DNA from: an uncultured Opitutia bacterium
GTDB lineage: Bacteria > Verrucomicrobiota > Verrucomicrobiia > Opitutales > Opitutaceae
Assembly (NCBI GenBank): GCA_937952235.1
Contig: CALFZM010000007.1
Location: 1-19,383, forward strand
Direction of reading: 5' to 3'
DNA length: 19,383 bases
The position numbers were made by a program, and so were the translations under genes. The notes below the pieces were generated by a model. The model searched no databases. It was not told the origin of the DNA and saw only the letters and a program-made list of their open reading frames with translations. Each line of letters begins with the position of its first letter. The first letter of the stretch is position 1. Positions 15,189-19,383 of this stretch are shown here, piece after piece.

Positions 15189-15719
15189 ATGCAGTGGCTT
15201 TATTACGCACTCCTCACCGTTTCCACCTGGGGGCTCTACGGAGTCTTCCTGCACAGCGGCCAGATGGCCATGAAGGATCCCGAGTTCGGTCGCTACAAGG
15301 CGTTCCTGCTCGTGGGCATCGCCTATTTCATCGTGGCGGTGCTGGCGCCGCTGATCCTGCTCAAGCTGCAGGGCGCCAACTGGAGTTTCCCGAGCAAGGG
15401 AGCGTGGATCTCGCTCTTTGCGGGCACCCTCGGCGCGATCGGAGCCTTTGGCATCCTGCTCGCGTTCGGCGCGAAGGGCACGCCGGCCGTGGTCATGTCG
15501 ATCGTCTTCGCGGGCGCGCCCATCGTGAACGCAATCGCCGGAATGATCCTGCATCCGCCGAAGGACGGATTCGCGGGCGCGCCCTGGCAGTTCTATCTCG
15601 GCATCCTGATGGCGGCGGGCGGCGGCTGCCTCGTGAGCTACTACAAGCCCGCGCCCGCGCCGAAGGCCGCCCGGGCCGCGGCGGTCCAGGGCGCCGCGCC
15701 TTCGTCGCCGCGGACCTGA
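15189..15719 (+). CDS. Small multi-pass membrane protein, half-size DMT/EamA-like
   Basis: This 176-residue protein has about five predicted membrane helices (roughly 3-22, 38-60, 72-93, 98-119 and 134-152) and a cytoplasm-like tail rich in Ala and Pro. The spacing and the motif pair GTLGAIGAFGILLAFGAKGTPAV and IVFAGAPIVNAI recall one half of the drug/metabolite transporter (EamA) fold, which normally has ten helices made of two such halves. A half-size protein would need to dimerise. Substrate and direction of transport are unknown; export of the product of the surrounding genes is a guess. It lies 38 bases after the thioesterase gene and 4 bases before the last ligase gene, firmly inside the packed block. 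The start ATG at 15189 is preceded by a pyrimidine-rich leader and no SD motif. Confidence 0.75.
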   Translation: MQWLYYALLTVSTWGLYGVFLHSGQMAMKDPEFGRYKAFLLVGIAYFIVAVLAPLILLKLQGANWSFPSKGAWISLFAGTLGAIGAFGILLAFGAKGTPAVVMSIVFAGAPIVNAIAGMILHPPKDGFAGAPWQFYLGILMAAGGGCLVSYYKPAPAPKAARAAAVQGAAPSSPRT

Positions 15720-15723
15720 CGTG

Positions 15724-16986
15724 ATGGCGGACCTCGCGTCGCAGCAGCTCGCCGCCCTCAACCGGCTGATCGGCGCGATCGCGCCGACCAACCGGTTTTA
15801 CCGGGGGAAACTGGCCGCGGCCGAGGGACTGGGCGGGTTCGAGTCGCTCGATTTGTTCCGGGCCCGGATGCCGTTCACGACGAAGGACGAGCTGGCGCGG
15901 GACCAGGCCGAGCATCCGCCCTACGGCACGACCCAGACGTACCCGCTCGCGCAGTACGTCCGGTTTCATCAGACCAGCGGGACGAGCGGGCGGGCCCTGG
16001 CGTGGCTCGACGACGCCGCGAGCTGGCAGTGGGTGCTGGAGAACTGGAAGGTGGTCTGGCGGCAGGCCGGAGCCACGCCGGGCGACGCGGCGTTCTTCGC
16101 TTTCTCGTTCGGGCCCTTTCTCGGTTTTTGGGCCGCTTTCGATTCCGCCGTGCAACTCGGGGTCCGGGCGATCCCCGCGGGCGGGCTGAGCAGCGCCGAG
16201 CGGCTTCGTTTCCTCCTGGCGCAGCAGCCGCGGCTGCTCTGTTGCACGCCCACGTACGCGCTGCGCCTCGCGGAAGTCGCCCGCGCCGAGGGGCTGGAGC
16301 TCGCGCGCTCCGGCGTGAAGCGCATCCTCGTGGCCGGCGAGCCCGGCGGCAGCGTGCCGGCGGTGCGCGCCCGGATCGAATCGGAGTGGTCCGGCGCGGT
16401 GGTGGTCGATCACCACGGCATGACCGAGATCGGCCCGGTCTCCTACGGCGTGCCCGGCGAGCCGGACCGGCTCCGCCTGATGCACGGCAGCTACCTCTGC
16501 GAAGTGCTCGAGCCGGGCGGGGAGATGCCCGTGGCCCCGGGTGGCACGGGAGAGCTCGTGCTGACCACGCTCGGCCGCGTGGCGTGCCCGCTGCTGCGCT
16601 ACCGCACGGGCGACCTCGTGCGCCCGGAGGTCCTGCCCGCCACGCCGGCGGAGGAATTCGCGCTGCGCGGCGGGATTCTCGGCCGGGTCGACGACATGGT
16701 GATCGTCCGCGGCGTGAACTTGTATCCGAGCTCCATGGATGCCGCGATCCGCACGGTGCCGGGCATCGCCGAGTACCAGGTCGAGATCGACCGGCGTGCG
16801 ACCCTGCCGGAGGTGCGCGTGCGCTGCGAAGCGACGGAGGGGGCGGCCGACCCGGCGCCCGCGCTTACCCGCCACCTCGCGGCCACTTTCCAGATGCGCA
16901 TCGCCGTGGAGCGCGTGCCCGCGGGCACGCTGCCCCGCTCCGAATTCAAGGCCCGGCGCTGGAAAGTCCTGCCGGGGCCCTGCTGA
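15724..16986 (+). CDS. PaaK-type aryl/acyl-CoA ligase (adenylate-forming)
   Basis: This 420-residue protein has the full set of phenylacetate-CoA ligase family motifs: phosphate loop QTSGTSGRAL (residues 83-92), HHGMTEIG (230-237), YRTGDL (293-298), GRVDDM (320-325) and RGVNLYP (329-335). The C-terminal lid domain ends with LPRSEFKARR, where Lys409 is positioned as the adenylation lysine. It therefore should make an acyl-AMP and then a thioester, usually with CoA. Unlike the short ligase at the other end of the run, it is complete. A plausible substrate is the hydroxybenzoate from the chorismate lyase, or another aromatic acid. It starts 4 bases after the membrane protein stop; ATG at 15724 is preferred, with GTG at 15721 one codon upstream. 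It is the last gene of the plus-strand run. Confidence 0.9.
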   Translation: MADLASQQLAALNRLIGAIAPTNRFYRGKLAAAEGLGGFESLDLFRARMPFTTKDELARDQAEHPPYGTTQTYPLAQYVRFHQTSGTSGRALAWLDDAASWQWVLENWKVVWRQAGATPGDAAFFAFSFGPFLGFWAAFDSAVQLGVRAIPAGGLSSAERLRFLLAQQPRLLCCTPTYALRLAEVARAEGLELARSGVKRILVAGEPGGSVPAVRARIESEWSGAVVVDHHGMTEIGPVSYGVPGEPDRLRLMHGSYLCEVLEPGGEMPVAPGGTGELVLTTLGRVACPLLRYRTGDLVRPEVLPATPAEEFALRGGILGRVDDMVIVRGVNLYPSSMDAAIRTVPGIAEYQVEIDRRATLPEVRVRCEATEGAADPAPALTRHLAATFQMRIAVERVPAGTLPRSEFKARRWKVLPGPC

Positions 16987-17055
16987 CGGGAGAAGCGTTC
17001 GCCCCGATCACGCGGCTGGCCTTCAAATTGCCGCCGCCAACGATCGCACCGACAG

Positions 17056-17156
17056 GGTGGAGGCCTGTCCTCTCGGCTTCGGGCCAAAGAGCACTCGAGC
17101 CGCTGCGCGCAGGGCGTTCGAACCTCAGCCCTCTGGGGACAGGCGGTTCCACCGCC
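17056..17156. terminator. Inverted-repeat region between convergent genes (possible bidirectional terminator or repeat element)
   Basis: The 179 bases between the last plus-strand ligase gene and lpdA contain nested inverted repeats. An outer pair, GGTGGAGGCCTGTCC (17056-17070) and GGACAGGCGGTTCCACC (17137-17153), pairs nearly throughout with a short bulge. Inside the right arm is a tight hairpin, GGCGGT-TCC-ACCGCC (17142-17156). A further 8-base pair, GCCCTCTG (17128-17135) and CAGAGGGC (17167-17174), reaches into the end of lpdA. There is no T-run, so a classical intrinsic terminator is not shown. The position suits transcription termination from both sides; alternatively it is a multi-copy intergenic element. 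Confidence 0.5.
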
Positions 17157-17165
17157 ACTGAAAGC

Positions 17166-18572
17166 TCAGAGGGCGTGCAACGCGCTCTTGCTGACGGCGA
17201 GGCCCGCTTCCTTCACCGCTTCGCTCATGGTCGGGTGGGCGTGGATCGTCCGCGCCAGGTCCTCGGCGCTGCCGCCGTACTCCATGTGCGTGACGACCTC
17301 GCTGATCAGCTCGCCGGCGTTGTGCCCCAGGATCTGGGCGCCGAGGATCCGGTCGGTCTTCGCGTCGGCGACGATCTTGACGAAGCCGTCGGTCGCCCCC
17401 GCGGCGATCGCGCGGCCATTGGCCGCGAAGTTGAACTTGCCGACGTTCACCGCGAGCCCCTTGGCGCGCGCGGCGTCCTCACCGAGCCCGACCGAGGCCA
17501 CCTCGGGATTCGTGTACACGATGGCCGGGACGAGGTCCCAGTTGATGTGGCCCGCCTTGCCGGCGATCCACTCCGCGACCGCGACGCCGTCCTCCTCCGC
17601 CTTGTGGGCGAGCATCGGCCCGGCCACGACGTCGCCGATCGCCCAGATCCCCGGGACGTTCGTGCGCAGGTGCTCGTCCACCTTGACGCGTCGTTTGTCG
17701 TCGAGCGCGACGCCCGCCTTTTCGAGGCGAAGGCCGTCCGTGTACGGCCGGCGTCCGACCGCGACCAGCACCTTGTCCGCCGCAATCTCGAGCCTGGCGC
17801 CGTCGCGCTCCGCGCTGAGCTTGCCCTTGGCATAGCCGGTGACCTTGGCCCCGGTCTCGATCTTCAGTCCCTGCTTCTGCAGCAGGCGGGTGAATTGGCG
17901 CACGATGTCGTCGTCGTAGCTCGCCGCGATCTTGGGCAGGAACTCGACGACGGTGACCTCGCTGCCCAGTCGCGCCCAGACCGATCCCAGTTCGAGCCCG
18001 ATCGCACCGCCGCCCACGACGGCGAGCTGCTTCGGCACCGCGTCGAACCCGATGGCATGGTCGCTGGAGACAATCGTGCGGCCGTCGAACTTGAGGAAAG
18101 GCAGCTCCACCGGCGCGGACCCGGTGGCGACGACGATGTGCGGCGCGGTGAGCTGCGTGCGGGCGGAGGCTGCGTCTCCGGCGCCGGCCGGGGTTGAAAT
18201 CTCGAGCGTGTTCGGGGCGACGAACGACGCGGCGCCCGTCACGACCGTGATCTTGCGCGCCTGGGCGAGCTGGCCGACGCCGCCGACGAGTTTCGTCACG
18301 ACGTCGTCCTTGCGCTTCATGAACGCGGGCAGGTCGACCTCGACCGCGCCGAGCTTGATGCCTTGGGCGGCGGCGTGGTGGCGCGCCCAGTGGACGTGTT
18401 CGCTGGCGTGCAGCAGGGCCTTGCTCGGGATGCAGCCGACGTTGAGGCAGGTGCCGCCGAGCGTGGCGCGCTTCTCGACCAGCGCGACCTTGAGCCCGAG
18501 CTGCGCGGCGCGGAACGCGCACACGTAGCCGCCCGGGCCGGCGCCGATGACGATCAAGTCGAAGGAATTCAT
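17166..18572 (-). CDS. lpdA: Dihydrolipoamide dehydrogenase (E3)
   Basis: This 468-residue flavoprotein reoxidises dihydrolipoyl groups of 2-oxo acid dehydrogenase complexes with NAD+. All family signatures are present: FAD-binding GAGPGGYVCAF (residues 10-20), redox disulfide GGTCLNVGCIPSK (Cys42 and Cys47), NAD-binding VVGGGAIGLELG in the middle, the second FAD motif near IWAIGDVVAGPMLAHKA, and the C-terminal catalytic pair His446 and Glu451 in HPTMSEA. Length is normal. It lies 93 bases downstream of the E2 gene on the same strand, so it is probably the E3 of that complex and perhaps shared with others. The start is the ATG at 18572-18570, with no SD motif. It is convergent with the plus-strand ligase gene. 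Confidence 0.97.
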   Translation of the reverse strand: MNSFDLIVIGAGPGGYVCAFRAAQLGLKVALVEKRATLGGTCLNVGCIPSKALLHASEHVHWARHHAAAQGIKLGAVEVDLPAFMKRKDDVVTKLVGGVGQLAQARKITVVTGAASFVAPNTLEISTPAGAGDAASARTQLTAPHIVVATGSAPVELPFLKFDGRTIVSSDHAIGFDAVPKQLAVVGGGAIGLELGSVWARLGSEVTVVEFLPKIAASYDDDIVRQFTRLLQKQGLKIETGAKVTGYAKGKLSAERDGARLEIAADKVLVAVGRRPYTDGLRLEKAGVALDDKRRVKVDEHLRTNVPGIWAIGDVVAGPMLAHKAEEDGVAVAEWIAGKAGHINWDLVPAIVYTNPEVASVGLGEDAARAKGLAVNVGKFNFAANGRAIAAGATDGFVKIVADAKTDRILGAQILGHNAGELISEVVTHMEYGGSAEDLARTIHAHPTMSEAVKEAGLAVSKSALHAL

Positions 18573-18576
18573 GGGA

Positions 18577-18646
18577 AGTGGCGAGTAGCGGCAGCGAGGA
18601 GTGAGCAGGGCAAAAGGCGGAAGCGAGATGCTCGCTCCTCGCCACT
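18577..18646. repeat. Palindromic intergenic repeat between sucB and lpdA
   Basis: The 93-base gap is almost filled by an inverted repeat. The outer arms are AGTGGCGAG (18577-18585) and CTCGCCACT (18638-18646), exact over 9 bases. An inner hairpin, AGCGAG-ATG-CTCGCT, lies at 18622-18636. The left half also carries GCGAGGAGTGAGCAG, resembling the complement of the right half (GCGAGGAGCGAGCA). This modular pattern looks like a dispersed palindromic element rather than a terminator, since no T-run follows. It may modulate relative expression of the two co-directional genes or stabilise mRNA ends. Confidence 0.65.
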
Positions 18647-18665
18647 CACCCTCCGTTACTTCAGT

Positions 18666-19383
18666 TCAGACGGCGATCAGCAGCCGGGCGGGTTCCTCGA
18701 TGGCCTGCTTCACCTTCACGAGGAAGGTCACTGCTTCGCGGCCGTCGATGAGACGGTGGTCGTAGCTGAGCGCGAGGTACATCATCGGGCGGATGACAAC
18801 CTGGCCGTTGACCGCGACCGGACGCTCGTTGATCGCGTGCAGGCCGAGGATGGCGCTCTGGGGCGGGTTGATGATCGGCGTCGAGAGCATCGAGCCGAAG
18901 ATCCCGCCGTTGGTGATGGTAAACACGCCGCCCTCGAGGTCCTGCAGCGTGATGCGACCCTCGCGAGCGCGCTTGGCGGCGTCGCCGATCGCCTTCTCGA
19001 TGTCGGCCATCCCAAGCGTGTCGCAATTGCGCACGACCGGGACCATGAGCCCCTTCTCCGTGGAGACCGCGACTCCGATGTCGAAGTAGTGGTTCTCGAC
19101 GATGCTGTCGCCGTCGAGCTGGGCGTTGACCGCGGGCACCTCGCGCAGCGCGTGGACGACGGCCTTGGTGAAGAAGGACATGAAGCCCAGCTTGAGCCCG
19201 TGCTTCTTGACGAAGTCGTCCTGATACTTGGCGCGGAGCGCCATCACGGCCGACATATCGACCTCGTTGAACGTCGTGAGCATGGCCGCCTCGTGCTGGG
19301 CGGCGACGAGTCGCTGTGCGATCTTGGCGCGCAGGGGGGACAGCTTGCGGCGAGTCTGGCGCGGTGCCGCGCCGGGTGAGGGG
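18666..19383 (-). CDS. sucB: Dihydrolipoyllysine succinyltransferase (E2 of 2-oxoglutarate dehydrogenase), C-terminal part
   Basis: The visible 238 residues are the acyltransferase domain of an E2; the lipoyl domain and most of the linker lie beyond the window edge. The sequence opens with RRKLSPLRAKIAQRLVAAQ, the usual start of the catalytic domain. It continues with AAMLTTFNEVDM, KHGLKLGFMSFFTKAVV, NCDTLGMADIEKAIG, FTITNGGIFGSMLSTPIINPP and the active-site SYDHRLIDGRE with catalytic His and Asp. These segments follow SucB (succinyl transfer from the 2-oxoglutarate complex) rather than pyruvate dehydrogenase E2, with near-identity to SucB at FNEV, LGMADIEK and TPIINPPQSAILG. It transfers succinyl groups from lipoyl-lysine to CoA in the citric acid cycle. 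lpdA follows on the same strand. Confidence 0.95.
   Translation of the reverse strand, partial: PSPGAAPRQTRRKLSPLRAKIAQRLVAAQHEAAMLTTFNEVDMSAVMALRAKYQDDFVKKHGLKLGFMSFFTKAVVHALREVPAVNAQLDGDSIVENHYFDIGVAVSTEKGLMVPVVRNCDTLGMADIEKAIGDAAKRAREGRITLQDLEGGVFTITNGGIFGSMLSTPIINPPQSAILGLHAINERPVAVNGQVVIRPMMYLALSYDHRLIDGREAVTFLVKVKQAIEEPARLLIAV

Overview
The window is a GC-rich chromosomal segment that most resembles a member of the Verrucomicrobia, probably Opitutaceae-like. This is an inference from gene content, from the many PQQ-type beta-propeller proteins, from pyrimidine-rich leaders without Shine-Dalgarno motifs, and from three palindromic intergenic elements that resemble those I associate with that group. 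No rRNA, tRNA, CRISPR array, insertion sequence or phage gene was found.

Layout. (1) Positions 1-1643, minus strand: the start of cytochrome c oxidase subunit I (cut by the window edge) behind a complete subunit II carrying a C-terminal cytochrome c domain, i.e. a caa3-type terminal oxidase. (2) Positions 1644-2123: a 480-base divergent intergenic region. (3) Positions 2124-16986, plus strand: twelve genes in one direction. They are two exported beta-propeller proteins, a short LuxE/PaaK-like adenylating ligase, an aldehyde-dehydrogenase-family reductase, an iron-dependent alcohol dehydrogenase, a beta-propeller lipoprotein, a HemW-like radical SAM protein, a UbiC-type chorismate lyase, a GT4 glycosyltransferase, a 4-hydroxybenzoyl-CoA-type thioesterase, a small multi-pass membrane protein and a second, full-length PaaK-type ligase. 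The last six genes are tightly packed or overlapping. (4) Positions 17166-19383, minus strand: lpdA and the 3' part of sucB from the 2-oxoglutarate dehydrogenase complex, convergent with the long plus-strand run.

The most interesting part is region 3. Chorismate lyase, two acyl/aryl-adenylating ligases, a thioesterase, a reductase lacking the usual ALDH general-base glutamate, and an alcohol dehydrogenase together suggest a route from chorismate through hydroxybenzoate and an activated aryl acid to an aryl aldehyde or alcohol. The glycosyltransferase and radical SAM protein could tailor the product, and the membrane protein could move it. I do not recognise this gene set as a described pathway. 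The individual family assignments are solid; the joint pathway and its product are inference. The exported beta-propeller proteins might be periplasmic partners or merely neighbours.
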